A stretch of 64,000 nt of DNA from Anaspis maculata (GCA_949128115.1 OX421968.1:8494001-8558000); one strand, 5' to 3'; shown: positions 51,701 to 63,821, counted from the stretch's first letter. Notes: generated by a model from the sequence alone, not told the origin. Program-made: numbers and translations.

Positions 51701-54700
51701 CCCTAACGGTGACATGATGCTAGTTTCTCTTTGTCATTATTCTTCCGAATGGTTACATGGACGTAAATCAGGTATGGAGATTTCCCACCATATTTTATTT
51801 CAAAAAGGACCTATTAATCGTCTGACGACGCCATGTTTCAAGGCAGATATGTTCTCCTCCAATAAATTGGGCATTTGGAAAGCTGTTCAGGAGGGAGAGG
51901 GGAAGCTCGAAAATTTTGAGATTATTCTTGAATTGAAAGATATGAATGCGCCAATGTATGTTTTAGATGTCCTCCGCGATATGAAAATCGACCTGTTTTT
52001 GCTCGATGAAATATTCACTAGAAATTGGGAGTGCGTCCGCTTTCATCTTCAAGTATGCGTCCTCAAGGTCGATTCGGCAAATTCTGGGATCGTATCGGGA
52101 TCGGATCGAAATAATACTCATGGATACCCAATCGGATTGGATCGAAACATCAACAAACAAAAACTGATACATAGCAATGAGTAAAACAGCTGTTCTGGTC
52201 GCATCGAGGGTCGCATTCATACTTGCATCTGTTGTCTGCACTTCTGCCTTTTGCACACTTGCAGTTTGCAGAGTACTTGCACTTTCTTTGATACGTTAGG
52301 TTGGGATAGTTTTAGGTTAGAGTTAGACTTACATGACAGATATGTAAACAGAATTCAAATCGATTTGAATACCAAGTTCGACCAACTCATGTGAACACTT
52401 CCGTATTCAATCCCGATACCGTTTTCAAATCGATTTCAATTCTCCATGGAAACGTAGTAATTACTTCCTATGGCTGTTCGAAATACCACGAAACAAACCT
52501 ACACAAGTTTATAAACAAAGCAATTACTTCAACCCCGTTAAACAATTATCATTCGATTACAATGGAACATAGACTTGCCTGGGTGCTTTCTTCTCTCGTC
52601 ACTGATGCACGACAATTATTGTTAGTAACTAACTTGGCACTATTGTTAATTACTACTTCACGACAAATAAAATCTTCCCCAGCGAACACACTCGTTCATG
52701 TCGAACGCCACGATGCCAGTCCTCTTTCCCTCATCCCCGTCTTCTCGAATTGATTCTTTTTTTCTCCACCCTTTCTGCTCAAATGTCCCCTGATCCCCAA
52801 GCTCATGTGCCAGTGTGCGGTGTCACCCAAGACACCAGGCGGTATCTCACTATTCTCGCATTCCTAAACCAAGGCTAATTTATCCCAACTTTTAATTCCC
52901 CTTTCTGATTTTAAGCTGGCCACTACAGTACCTATACTAAACTTGATCATCTATCTCAAAGCCCGGTCTTGTCAAGACCAAAATAATTTTATTATAGGGA
53001 CCCATTTGTCATTTTTTTGGCGGCTAGTCTCAGATTTGCTATTGCTTTGTCAATTTGTCCGATATATTTCAAGTGATGGCTACAGCAACAAGAAAAGTTA
53101 TTAGTAATTTTGAATTTCTTTAGATATTCGAGATTTTCACAAAATGGCGCAACCTTTTGTAACTTAGAACCGGTATATCTCCTGATAACGTCGCGGAAAG
53201 ACCATTTGGCTGATGAACGTTGCGCTCTACGCTCTGCGCAGCGTTTATTTGCCGCATAGCCTGTTCAGAACTTCATTAGAAGATGGAAATACCGGCCCTT
53301 AGCTTTCAGGCTGGATAGGTATCTACCACGGGAGAGCACATAGCGTGTCGTACATTGCTCCAGTCAGGTGGTGATATCTCAACTGTAGCAACATTAAGCC
53401 AAACCAGAACTTCAATGGGGAATACCCGAGTATTACGCCTGCAACCGGCAGTACGGAGATATGTAGAGGAGAACCGATAGCATAGTCATGGAGACAGATA
53501 AAGTCAGGAACGTACCGACTCGGGCGTCGGGTGTGTTAATCATACTTGCACCTGCGTTGGGGAACAAGGCGGAGTCTCGGCCAACCGGCGGCTGTCGGTC
53601 CCAGTGCTTGGATAGTCCGACCATCGAACGTCCAAACACCACATTGAGGCTCGGTGAGCCCGGCTGGTCTGGGAGGGGTGCAATGGGCTCAAAAGCAAGG
53701 TCAATGTGCCAGGTGAAACTAAGTTCCACATCAACTACCCCCAATAAAAGAATTCAGGTACCTACCAAATCGTCACCCTCCTTATACAGCTGTATAGGGC
53801 TTGATACAAGGAAACAGAAAGAGTAGATATGTCTGCAGAGTTTCATTCAGGCTGTTTGAAAAATGTGATAATGAAATTATTTGCCGTAATCCGTGGCCGC
53901 TCAATAATACCTACTTTCTAATACTTTTTTATTATTAGGTGTTCCAAGTTCTAGCTTATTAGCGCCCTTTTTTCGGTGGCTTCTCCCGTTTCACCCTTTT
54001 TCCCCTGGACGTGACCGCTCGGTTGGTACACGTCAGGGTGCTCACGCGAGACGGATGACGGATCCCCCCAATAAAAAACTTTCCCTCCATGATAATTCAA
54101 AAAAGAAAAAAAATTCTGGAACAATTTTTTCCGTACTTTCTGAATATGTTGTTACGGCTGAAATTTCATTTGGGGTTTGTTTACTTCTGGGTGACCTTCG
54201 TTGTCCTCAGCGATTAAAATTTGCGTTCAAACAGCTGATCGAACAATACCTGGGAGCGATGACCACGCATCTTATTCGTCTTCGACGCTGGCCCTTTAGG
54301 CGGAACGAAGAGAACCGTATGCGGCAAGAAATAGGTGCGAGTGTGCTATCATGCCTTCTCCTACAATAGTCGGTAGGTTCCAACTTCCGCACCTCTTCGT
54401 TTGAGCGGCGATGGACTTCCCCTCTCGTAATATCGGTAATCCAGAGTCATCCAGGGTTGATCGGGGTTTTCATCCCCCTGAAACGGTTGGCCGTATCGTT
54501 TTCTCTCGTTTACTGTGTGTTGCCTCGTATATTTTTGTTGTTTAGTCCGTCCATTTTTGAATATTTCTAAAGGTGGGCATTGTCTTTGATTTGAAATGGA
54601 CGTTGGAGAGGGGAATTTGATAAGAGAAACATTATTATTTCTGTCGAGTAATCGAGTGGTGTGTGCTGGAAATTTTGGAAAAGCGCTAATCGCGGATCTA

Positions 54701-57700
54701 ATCAGCCACCACTTTCCGATTAAAAGATCATCGCATATTTATTTATTATTCTTTGAGGCCACACAACAACCGTCGTAAGTTTGTTTTTGATGATTTCTCT
54801 GGATAGCCTCTCATGATTATTTTCTTCAGGGCCTCCATTTCTTCATCCGTCCAGTTATCCATTTCGGATGCTTTGAATGTTTTTCTTTATCCGTCCCAAC
54901 ATCTTCATCGGATAAATTGGGGTGCTTCTTCACTGGTCTGGATTCCTCAGCTGCTCCGGTAATCTATCGATAGCTGCCTCTGTGACTTCACCGCCACTTT
55001 TCGTGCTTTTCATCGAACCTCGTGCTGTCTGGAGAGAAGTGCCCAGTTTTGTGTTTCTGGTACAGCCTCACCCAGTGTCTGTCTGTCCAGTCTGGAAGAA
55101 CCCTCGATGGGAACCCGAGGCGAAAGCTAGGTGGTAGAATAAGTTGACGGTTGATGTCCAGATTATGGAAATTGCCAAAATACAACACGTCGCAAACTAA
55201 TAATTATTGTGAATTTCATAGCCTTCAGCTTTAAAAGCATTCAGCCTTCTCGATTTTATTATTATTTTTCTCCAGTAATTCAGATACCAAATTGTTTATC
55301 ATTCATTATCTCCATTTGTTAGTTTTTTCTTTATTTTGTTAAATAAGCTTACGTCCAGGAAAAGCAACGCACACAAGTTCTCAGGCAGAGTAGTGATTCA
55401 CTACCTGTGGATTTTTGTGGAGATTGCGTGTGCCTGGTTAGATCGTGCGGAACAGGACCGGATTTGGGGTGACGGGTGAATAGGACCCATTGTTAGCGAT
55501 TCTAGGCTAGGCTAGAATACCATCCTTTTCCTTGCTGCGTTCTGGCCGCTCGCGTTGATCCATCAGATCCCTCTCTTTTCTTTTGTTTCTTATTTGTTTT
55601 ACTTGGTTGTTTCTTTTCTTTTCGACGACCGCCTAACAGTATTGCCTTTTCTTCTTGAACTTAACTAACTCTCATATTTCTCAACTATCTTGTTATTTTC
55701 TCACTATTTAAAACTTGTCTTTTTTTTTATTATTTAATTGGCCTTAAATATACTTCAGTACCTCTCAACTATTTTTATTTTTATTTTTTTTTATTTGCGT
55801 TCTATTCTGGATCCATGATATATGCCAGCAACCGGACCTCACGAACCCCTAAAGAATCTCAACCGGGTTACGCAATTCGGGGCGTAACAATGTCAAGTAT
55901 AATTTTCCATTTCGTGCCATATACAGGTGTCGCAATTTTTGTGGCATTTTTTCGAAACACCTTGTATTTCATCATCACAATCGATGCACAATGTTATCCT
56001 GATTACAAAAATGCATGACATTTATATTTTTTTCTAAAAACAAAAATTGAAAAGTTCGAAATGGCATCTCAAAAAACATATTTTTTTTAGAATGATGGAT
56101 TAATTTCAGAGACCAGATATGTATGTCCCAGATAGTTTATTAGTCATTTTATGGCATTCTATGTCATATATGTTCAAGTATTCTGGACATATTTGAATTC
56201 TAAAATTATTCCATCATTCTCAAAAAAAAAAAATTGAAACGCTGTTTTTTTTTGAATTTTTTTTGAATTTTTTTCGAGTGTCATGCATTTTTGTAATGAG
56301 GATAACAATGTGCATCGATTGTGGTAATGAAATACAGGGTGTTTCGAAAAAATGCAAAAAAAAATTGCGACACCCTGCCTGCATGTGGCACGAAATGGAA
56401 AATTATACTGACATATTCAGAAACTACGGAAAAAATTGTTCCAGGAAAGTTTTTTTTTAAATTGTCATGAAAGGGAAGATTTTATGGGGGGGTATCCGCC
56501 TCGCGTGAACACCCTGTACTAGAGAGCACATAGAGAAAAGCTAAGACTGGAAAGCTAACACTTACTGTTTTTCAGAATGACAATGTACAAGTTGACGGTT
56601 GCAATAAAGAATTGCTGAAAGGGTTGAAATTGCAAAATAAGAAACCGCTGTGTCACGTGAAGTCCGATCAAAATGGGATTTTCAAATTCAACACTGTACC
56701 GAACGGGAAGTACTACGTCGTGCCGCACTACAATGGACAGAATATTTACTATCAACCGAACTCACTTGAGTTCACTGTTGAGCATAAATCCCTCGAACTG
56801 CAGCGGCATTTTGAGGTGTGTGATTTTTTGATTTTTTACTATTTTAAAATAAACTATCTGCTGTACTGATCATCCGATGACTTGGGAGCTGTCCTGCAGT
56901 GAGTGTGGTGCCTACCGCATATTTTGTTATTGCCCTTTCCCAATTCATTATTCTGTGAGCATGCTTCAGCACTTCTGATATCGGATGTCGACCCAGGTTG
57001 AATTCTTACAGCATTACAACGTTTCTTTGCAAGCTGGAAAGTAGTTTTTTTTCCAAGTCACCAAGCGGTCTGTGCAGCAGCTATTCCTATTATAAATACT
57101 TAATCAATGAGGCAATTCTAGATAATTGGGTTTAGCATCACGGGCCGTGTACTAAAATCACCAAATGGCGGTCCAGTACCAAACGCCAAAATTTATTTCA
57201 ACGATCAAGAAGTGAGCAGGTCCAGCGCCAACGGGACTTTCAAACTTGAGCGGCTCAAGACTGGATCTTACAATTTGAAAATTGAAGCCGGTATGCGAAT
57301 ACAACTTCAATCTCTATGCTGGTAACCTAATCGCACATTTGTATTTTCCCCAGGCGGTCTTCTGTTCAAGGAAGAAACCATCAGAGTTACGCCAAACAGC
57401 AAGGAACTGCCGGATGCGACTCCGATTTCTTATCAGATATGCGGTCACGTTGTCAGCGATAAGCCGCAGACTGTGACTTTCTTCCTTGTTGGTTCGACGA
57501 AAGTGATTTCGACCCAGTCCGATCCAGCCACCGGGCAGTTCTGTGAATATCTCACTCCCGGCAAGTACCAGATCCAGGTCGTGGTGAACAGCGACGATGC
57601 CCAGAAAGGATTGCAGTTCTTCCCGAAAGTTCAAACCATCGAAGTTGTTTCGAACGAAGTGGGCAGTATCACCTTCTCTCAGCTGAAAGCCACAGTCACT

Positions 57701-60700
57701 GGAAAAATACAGTGCATCAGGCAGAAGGATTGCACCAATTTGGTGGTCGTGTTGAGGCCCAGCAGCCAAGGACAAGAACACACCATCAACGTTTCTGGTA
57801 AGCTCGTAGGTAAACTATAATTTTGAGAGACGTAGAATATTTTAATACTTGGCCGTTTTTTTTTAAAGTTGTCAAAAAAAAAGGAAAAAATATTTTTTTT
57901 ACATTATTGAAAAACCGCTCATATTACATTTTCTTACACACTCAGTACACGGTATAAAAAAATTGAGTCATGATGACTCAAAGATACTTTTACCCTGCTA
58001 GGAATACAGCGTTAAGCTAAAAGCGCATTTAGAGGTGCGCGTTTAGGGACTACTGCTCATGCTTATGTTTTGAGTTTTGAAAAATACATATTACAATTGA
58101 GCCGCTGTATGTAATTGTATTGTGTAATTTTGAACACTCAAATATAAATGGATAGCCCCTAAAAGCGCACCTCTAAATGTGCTTTTAGCTTAAAAGCGAG
58201 TTATAAATACGGCCCTTGGTGTTTGGTGCGAAGATGAGGTTGGTAGTTTTTGTATGGGGTTATATTTCTGTTTATGTCATGATTTTCTTGCACTTGATTT
58301 TTCGATCGGCATTTTCCATTTTTATAGTCAGGTACAGGCACAGGTGACAGCGATGACAGGTAGTGACAGACTTGGCGTCAGTCATTGACACGTAAATCCC
58401 AATCCATGCAAAAGCGCCCCCTAAATGTAAATAATGTAATCGCCCTATTACTACCTAAAGCAAAAAGAGGTTGACCACAAGGAAAAGAGAGGGTGGCAAT
58501 CAAATCATCTGGACAAAGTTAAAGTCACTTGAATTTGCTCAATCAGTATTTGACTTAATCCGATATAGAGTTGCAATTTTACTACCAATAAATAATAATG
58601 ATAATAATATCTCTGATCAGTTGAAGTGTAGTTTTGTTAAACAGTTGAAACAATCTTAAGGTGACGACGGACCGCCCCAATATTGTATCTGTAGCTGTGT
58701 TATTTTTTGTCTAATGGGGAACTATAGTGGCAAACGCCTGAAGTAATAGCGCTCGTGTTCCATGCACCCCAGCTATCATCAGTGTCATTTTAAGCGTACA
58801 TAACCTCAACTTTGTAGTTGTCATTTCATTTTCATTTGTCAGCACTCAGCATAGGAACCAGCGGTTTGCGTTACTTCGTGAGTTAAAAAGTAGAAACGCC
58901 GACAAGCCAAAATTCGCGGTAAAAAAATTGGTAGTGACGTGTTGTGTATCAGGCTGCAACAGTTCCAAAACACCATACCTTTGCAGTTTGCACTATCTCT
59001 TTTTTATTCCCTCTCAGTGGGGCTCCCTCCCCGCCTCAACTCTTCATTGAGCACTTTCCATTCTCCGTACATTTGTTTGCATTTCTTTGAGGTTATGTAC
59101 ATTAACTGTCAATATGGGTGCATGGAACACGTCGCCCTCTACAATCCATTTTGCCTATAGTTCCCCATTCAAGTAAGATATTTCGTTCATTTTGAGTCCA
59201 AAATCCAAACAATGTTTTCTTTTTGTCTGCAGTTAACTTGTTTAGAATCGACAATATCAATCCAGGGATATACGACGTAATTTTACAAGATAACGACTTG
59301 TGTTGGAAAAATAAGAAGCAGACTGTCAACGTCAATAATGTCAACATTGAAGTACCGCCATTCATCCAAACTGGTTATTTGCTTGTTTTTGTATCGTCGC
59401 ATGACACGCAGGTGAGTCACATCCCACATCGCCAGAGCTTTGTAAAATCGTCGTCCCGCCATGGTGCCAATGGACAAAGTGTCAGTGGGTCGTGGGTTCG
59501 ATTTCCACTTGTGACGGGTCGAATTTCCGTCCCGAAAACAAGTTCATCGATTTAAACTCTGTTACATTAATTAATAACGTCGCACCTGAACACTGTGCCC
59601 ATTTTCAAATCGGGATAACTTTTGAAAGCTACGAATGATTTGAATTATGTTTAAATTATTGTTCGCTAGCCGAACTCTCATTCTCCTATCAAGGTAGGTT
59701 CAAGGTGCGTTCAGTCAGCTTATTTAGCCGCAAGTTTTAGTTTTAGTCGTAAGCGCAGCGATGCTCATTGGCTGTCATGAACCAGCCTCCTCATATCAGC
59801 CAATAAGCGATGCTGCGCTTACGACTAAAATTAAAACTTGCGGCCATAGACCTGGCGGCTAAATAAGCTGACTGAACGCACCTTCAGTCATCCTTGTTTA
59901 GCCGTAATTTTAGTTTTAGTCGTAAGCGCAGAATCGCTCATTGGCTGTCGCACGCACGAGAGCCAGTAAGCGATGCAACGCTTACGACTAAAATTGAAAC
60001 CATGCGCCAGACAAAACATTTCACTAGAATGTTGCGCATGCTGGTTTCCATTTTGGAAAAAGCAATGATTGTATTATCTGCAATCATAGACAAGCTGCAA
60101 TGTAGTCAACGTGATCCTGCATAGTGTAACGAATGGGGGGGGGAAGGTCGACAGTGAATTAGCGAATCGCGAATGTGAGTGACACTTGATGATAGACATT
60201 GAAAGAAATCGAATGTGAGGGGGGTACCTACCTACGGTGAGTGTGAATGTCAACGAGTGCCAGGATGGCTGGGCAACATAATGTAGCGTAATTTCAGTAG
60301 CATGTAGTAAGTAATATTTATAGAAAATAAAAGGATGTTTTATAGACCTGTGTGCGAGTTCAGTGGTGCTGTGTATGCTCAAATGTGTATACCATTTGAG
60401 TCCTACAAACCCAGAACAAGAGAAGCAACCCTTGTCCGCGACAATAGCATCGAGGAGAGAGAATTTTCAGCGGAGAAAGTGCTACCTGAATTCACCCCTT
60501 CGCTCCCCCTTTCCCAATTTCAAAATTTAAAATTCGCCTACTTTGTGATGCATCAAATTGAAGGGAATTGAACTCTCTTTCTGAAAAAAATCTCAAAATT
60601 TCAAACTCTTCTGCCAATAAATTGAACATTTAAAAAATCTTGGTAGGGAAAAGAGAGGTTTGGAAATTTTCAGGATATTTTTTCAGAAAGGGAATTCAAT

Positions 60701-63151
60701 TCCCTTTCAACTTGACATACCACAAAGTGGGTGGTGCAATTTTAAATTTTGGAAATTCTCTTCTTGATGCTAGACAGGATCACGTTGACCACAGTGAAGA
60801 GAATTAAGGGGCTAAAAATATGAAGTTGGACACTCAGAGAATTTTAGGAAAAAGGGGGGTGGGGTTGAAAATACTAAGAATATTTTCTTCAGAAAGAAAA
60901 TGCGATTTCCTTCAGTTTGATGCTTCACAAAGTAGGTGGTGCCATTTGAAATTTAAAAGATGGTGGGACAAAGGAGTTGCAAGATAGGAAAGACCATGCA
61001 CGATTCTTATAGAAAATGGTCCTTTTTCTTTAGTGAAAAAAATCAACTTATCAATCAATAACGAAATCATGCATGGTACATGCTCCAGAAAAAATCTTCA
61101 AACAGGACCCTCTTAACAGTTTGGAAGTTTTGCACTATTCCAGCTAACACTCTGTAGAAATTATATCCGAAAGAATGTTTGACAAATATACGAACCGATA
61201 TTTAAAGAATTGGGCTAGCGAACAGTTCAAACAATTCAAATGGGGTGCGACGCTTTAATGTTGCGTAGCTTAGTTGGAATGCCTTCTAAATGCAAGGGCG
61301 CGCCGTGTGTTGTTTAGCACGTAAAATTTGAATGATGGTGCCCACCCTTTGCGAAATTAGTGGTCGTTAAAGATCCCTACTGTGTTGGAACACACAGAAG
61401 CTCAGCAAAGTTTCCGGTATAGCGAAGGGAAGCATTCACTGACGTCGATGTTAGGCCCTGGCTGCGGAAAGAAGCCGACAGTAAATAATTGAAATCATTC
61501 TGTTAGTTTTTAATTTGCAAGGTTTAACGTCTCACGATGCAATCGTGAATCACGGCCTTTATTCAATACACAGTAGACATAGTAGTAATTTTGCTTTCTA
61601 CGTGAATTTTCCTTATCTATGGAATAACCTACCGCGAGTGTTGCATGATTTTTCGTAAACGAAAACTTCGATTAGGCCGAAACAAACGGCGTGGTAAGGT
61701 ACAGATAAGTAGGTACCGTTGATATTGCTGGTCAATTTATCACAGTGCTACGGGCAAAATGAATTGTGAACCGCTTCTCCAGCGGAAACTTTTTGCATTT
61801 TTTGGGCCCCAGAAAGCGAAAGCACAGCAAAGTGTTCGTTTTGACTTGAAATTTGTTACCGTTTGAAAGACGTCCGGGATATAGCATTCTTACGGAGTGA
61901 ATTTTCTCTCTGCTTTGGTGTGGATCAAAATAGTCTTGACGCGAAATGATTTCAGTTTTTGAATTCTCAATTTTCGCCATCTGCGAGTAACCATTGCCAA
62001 ATGAATTCTTAATTCAGGCATGCTGTGGCCTGGTCAAACTCAAAAGTGTGAAGTTGCGTTTGGCTAGGGTACAACCTGCCTAAATTAAGAATTCATTGAA
62101 TGTCACTGTATATTTTGAAGCAATAAAAAATATCGTGCAAAGGCCCTATTCGAACAGTCAGTCATACTGAAACGACTTTCGACTGAATCCACAACTCCGC
62201 TCTATTTGAGTTTACATACTAATAAAAAAAAATTCAATAGCTGACGTACAAGTTGCCCGGACAACCCGCAGTTCGTTCCATCGATGTGGGCAAAGGACGC
62301 ATTCCGTATTGCTTGGAAAAGCCAGGACAGTACAGTTTCCAAATCAACAGTTGCCACAGTTACGAATCGAACACCGTTCAGTACAACACCGAGGGATCAT
62401 CCAACATTTTGATGTTGACCGCTCTGAAACACAAGGTGAAGCTGTATATCCAGTCGGACGTGAATCAAGGCGACGTGACGGCAGTCATTAACATCGACGG
62501 AAACAAAAACCAGATCGGACCGCTGACTTACAAAGAAAACGGATACGAAATCGAACTGATGTTGGGGCCAAGCGAAAGCGCCGTCATTATTCCGCAGTCC
62601 AACGTACTCTATTTCACGCCGCCGATCCTCTCGATAAGTGGCAGTGTGGACTGCGAAAATTTCGGGGTCAAGTTCAAAGCGCTCAAAGGGATCGTGTTCC
62701 AGGGAAAAATCAAGCCACCCCTAGCCGGTGTGCTGTTGACTGTCGAAGCCGAAAATTCTGACGCTTTGATGACTGAAACTGATCAAAACGGAGTGTACAG
62801 ATTTCAACCTCTGGACAAGTCGAAGAGCTACAACATCGCCGCCAAGAAGGACTCTTACGTTTTGGTAGGGCCCGATGAGCACGGCGACTTTTTGGCACAT
62901 AAACTGGCCGAGATCGTGATCGAGGTTCTCGATAACACGGACAAGACGCCTTTGCAAGGCGCCCTACTTTCGTTATCTGGCGGTGAGAGCTATCGCAGCA
63001 ACCTTCAGACTAGTGAGAACGGTAAAATCACGTTCTACTCGTTGAGCCCTGGGGAGTACTTCCTCAGGCCTATGATGAAGGAATACAGCTTCGAGCCGAG
63101 TTCCAAAATCATCACGGTCAAGGAGGGACAGACCGTCAACGTCAAATTACT
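48611..63151 (+). CDS. NOMO: NOMO (nodal modulator) ER membrane protein, C-terminus outside window
   Basis: Type I ER membrane protein with a long lumenal chain of beta-sandwich repeats; in mammals it works with NCLN and TMEM147 in the translocon-associated complex for multipass proteins. Model: join 48611-48744, 48804-48903, 48963-49091, 49147-49461, 56576-56815, 57122-57290, 57354-57797, 59233-59411 and 62241-63151. All junctions are GT-AG with consistent phases; 873 residues so far. Residues 1-20 form a signal peptide, followed by the conserved VLGCGGFIKSHV and CAPNNGYYFMPLYDKGEY. LSLSGGESYRSNLQTSENG and PMMKEYSFEPSS match the NOMO family closely. Full proteins have about 1200 residues, so about 330 residues including the transmembrane segment lie to the right. 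Confidence 0.95.
48804..48903 (+). CDS. NOMO: NOMO exon 2
   Basis: 100-base exon encoding LSKNGMLKDKINCAPNNGYY then FMPLYDKGEYILK, one of the most conserved NOMO blocks. Acceptor GATTTTCAG, donor gtaagt. Confidence 0.94.
48963..49091 (+). CDS. NOMO: NOMO exon 3
   Basis: LEPPPGWSFTPTEVHLVVDG through INFVFKGFGITGK. It ends before a weak donor (gtgacc) that opens a 55-base intron; reading through would hit a stop at 49178. Confidence 0.88.
49147..49461 (+). CDS. NOMO: NOMO exon 4
   Basis: Encodes the first two beta-sandwich repeats, including SADGTFFFTPVYPGSYTVKI and GYDVTGRVETENEPV. Phase 0 on both sides; donor gtaagt. Confidence 0.94.
49476..49799. mobile_element. 324-bp palindromic MITE flanked by TTAA
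   Basis: GGACGGAGTCATATTGGTAA and its exact inverse end the element, flanked by TTAA (49472-49475, 49800-49803). It begins only 14 bases downstream of the NOMO exon 4 donor. Related fragments lie at 9163-9330 and about 9945-10120. The TTAA target suggests a piggyBac-type source. Confidence 0.88.
49804..55891 (+). other. NOMO intron 4, mostly unassigned
   Basis: No element ends could be paired across most of this stretch. 51670-51860 is distantly similar to 63440-63720 (ACGGTGACATGATGC and TTCAAGGCAGATAT-type blocks). 53220-53760 is markedly more GC-rich than its surroundings, with a 103-codon minus-strand frame of no recognisable family. A 164-codon plus-strand frame at 51690-52184 also matches nothing I know. 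Confidence 0.45.
55892..56414. mobile_element. 523-bp foldback with two sets of CAGG-type ends
   Basis: Outer arms GTATAATTTTCCATTTCGTG and the inverse match. Within them CAGGTGTCGCAATTTTT pairs with AAATTGCGACACCCTG, and further in CGAAACACCTTGTATTTCAT pairs with ATGAAATACAGGGTGTTTCG. This looks like one element inside another. A solitary GTGAACACCCTGTAC end follows at about 56505-56519. Confidence 0.75.
56576..56815 (+). CDS. NOMO: NOMO exon 5
   Basis: NDNVQVDGCNKELLKGLKLQ through PNGKYYVVPHYNGQNIYYQP and LEFTVEHKSLELQRHFE. The LEFTVEH string is also in vertebrate NOMO. Acceptor TTTTTCAG, donor gtgtgt; phase 0. Confidence 0.94.
57122..57290 (+). CDS. NOMO: NOMO exon 6
   Basis: IIGFSITGRVLKSPNGGPVP through NGTFKLERLKTGSYNLKIEA. 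The acceptor ATTCTAG is chosen over the later GTTTAG, because only it keeps GFSITGRV in frame with exon 5. Ends in phase 1 before gtatgc. Confidence 0.92.
57354..57797 (+). CDS. NOMO: NOMO exon 7
   Basis: GGLLFKEETIRVTPNSKELP, the ICGHVVSDKPQTVTFFLVGS repeat and LKATVTGKIQCIRQKDCTNL; two further sandwich repeats. Acceptor TTTTCCCCAG, donor TCTGgtaagc. Confidence 0.95.
58016..58189. mobile_element. 174-bp MITE flanked by TTAA
   Basis: GCTAAAAGCGCATTTAGAGG and its inverse are the ends; TTAA flanks at 58012-58015 and 58190-58193. Sister copy at 25068-25229. Confidence 0.88.
58194..59232 (+). other. Rest of NOMO intron 7
   Basis: No recognisable element or exon. The phase-1 join of exons 7 and 8 needs no further exon here. 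Confidence 0.5.
59233..59411 (+). CDS. NOMO: NOMO exon 8
   Basis: VNLFRIDNINPGIYDVILQD, then LCWKNKKQTVNV and FIQTGYLLVFVSSHDTQ, matching the family's WCWKNK and QTGY blocks. Acceptor TGTCTGCAG, donor CAGgtgagt. Confidence 0.94.
59425..59530 (+). repeat. Possible tRNA-derived SINE fragment
   Basis: Has an A-box-like TGGTGCCAATGG and a B-box-like GGGTTCGATTTCC 35-40 bases apart, then ACGGGTCGAATTTCCGTCCC. It does not fold as a full tRNA. Weak call. Confidence 0.35.
59703..59883. mobile_element. 181-bp copy of the AGGTGCGTTCAGTCAGC MITE, TCA duplication
   Basis: Same ends and interior as 10224-10385, with a 12-18 bp insertion (CATAGACCTGGCGGC area) in the right arm that duplicates the local GCGGC motif. 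TCA flanks at 59700-59702 and 59884-59886. A diverged partial copy follows directly at about 59884-60003. Confidence 0.85.
60004..61261 (+). other. NOMO intron 8, old repeats
   Basis: Diverged direct copies of a CCCTTTCA...CACAAAGTAGGTGGTG motif occur at about 60530, 60690 and 60910, also related to about 45720. Nothing coding is recognised. Confidence 0.45.
61262..61492 (+). repeat. SINE copy (3' body), same family as 21227-21575
   Basis: TTAGTTGGAATGCCTTCTAA, GGTCGTTAAAGATCCC, GTATAGCG-AAGGGAAGCATTCAC and the AGTAAATAATTG tail follow the order of the full SINE in the opposite orientation. The tRNA-like head is missing. Confidence 0.78.
61493..62240 (+). other. End of NOMO intron 8
   Basis: Contains one small inverted pair (GAATTCTTAATTCAGGCA and TGCCTAAATTAAGAATTC, about 62001-62093), possibly a MITE of about 95 bp. 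Otherwise unassigned. Confidence 0.5.
62241..63151 (+). CDS. NOMO: NOMO exon 9 (911 bases)
   Basis: Starts LTYKLPGQPAVRSIDVGKGR after ATTCAATAG and includes YCLEKPGQYSFQINSCHSYE, the ISGSVDCENFG repeat, LQGALLSLSGGESYRSNLQT and LRPMMKEYSFEPSSK. It ends CT before gtaagt in phase 2; the open frame continues one codon to a stop that the splice removes. Confidence 0.95.
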
Positions 63152-63821
63152 GTAAGTATTGAAAGTTGCATGACTTTATACGCTTGCTTACGTTACATTC
63201 ATGCCTACTAATCTCAGCAAATGTAGTATTGGTAACACCATCTTCGAACAGTAACCAGACTTGACAACTCATCTATCAACAATGCAACCAGAGAAATCAA
63301 ACGACACACGCCTTTTAGCCCAGGCAATTTAGGTCTGAAAACGGCCAAACCCGGAAATAATTCCCACAAAGCTGAATTTTTGTATAGGGACCGTTTTGAC
63401 CCGTCTGAACAACATATCAAAATACTCGGAAATTCCGGCGTTCGCGTCATAGATTTTATGGGGTAAAAACCACCCTTACGGTGACATGGTGCCGGTTTGT
63501 CTCATTTTTCTGCCAAACGGTAACTTGAACGTGAAATTGTGAGAGGAGTGAAAATATTCCCTATTAAATTCTGCATCGAGAAGGTCCGACCAACTATACG
63601 GCTAGTCTTCACTCTCTAAAAAGCATCAAAAGCAAAAAAAGCATTTGAAGTGGGGGGTAGCTTTGAGCGCGCGGCGGAAAATCCGACCAATACCGTGTTT
63701 CGAGGCAGATATATCTTGCAAGTGGCTGATCCCATGAAAAAACGGTGACAAAGAAAATTGTTGACCATAATGTTCTGCGTATGATGCCTGTACCAAAAAT
63801 CCTCTTGCGATAATGTATTTT
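63152..63821 (+). other. NOMO intron 9 (partial)
   Basis: No following exon is found before the window ends. 63440-63720 is a diverged relative of 51670-51860. Confidence 0.55.

Noticed and set aside
51690..52184. 164-codon plus-strand frame in NOMO intron 4
   Set aside because: No recognisable domain, no splice context, and part of it overlaps a degenerate repeat related to 63440-63720. I do not claim a gene.
53433..53744. 103-codon minus-strand frame in the GC-rich island
   Set aside because: An overlapping frame on the other strand is equally long, as expected from low stop-codon density in GC-rich DNA. No domain recognised.
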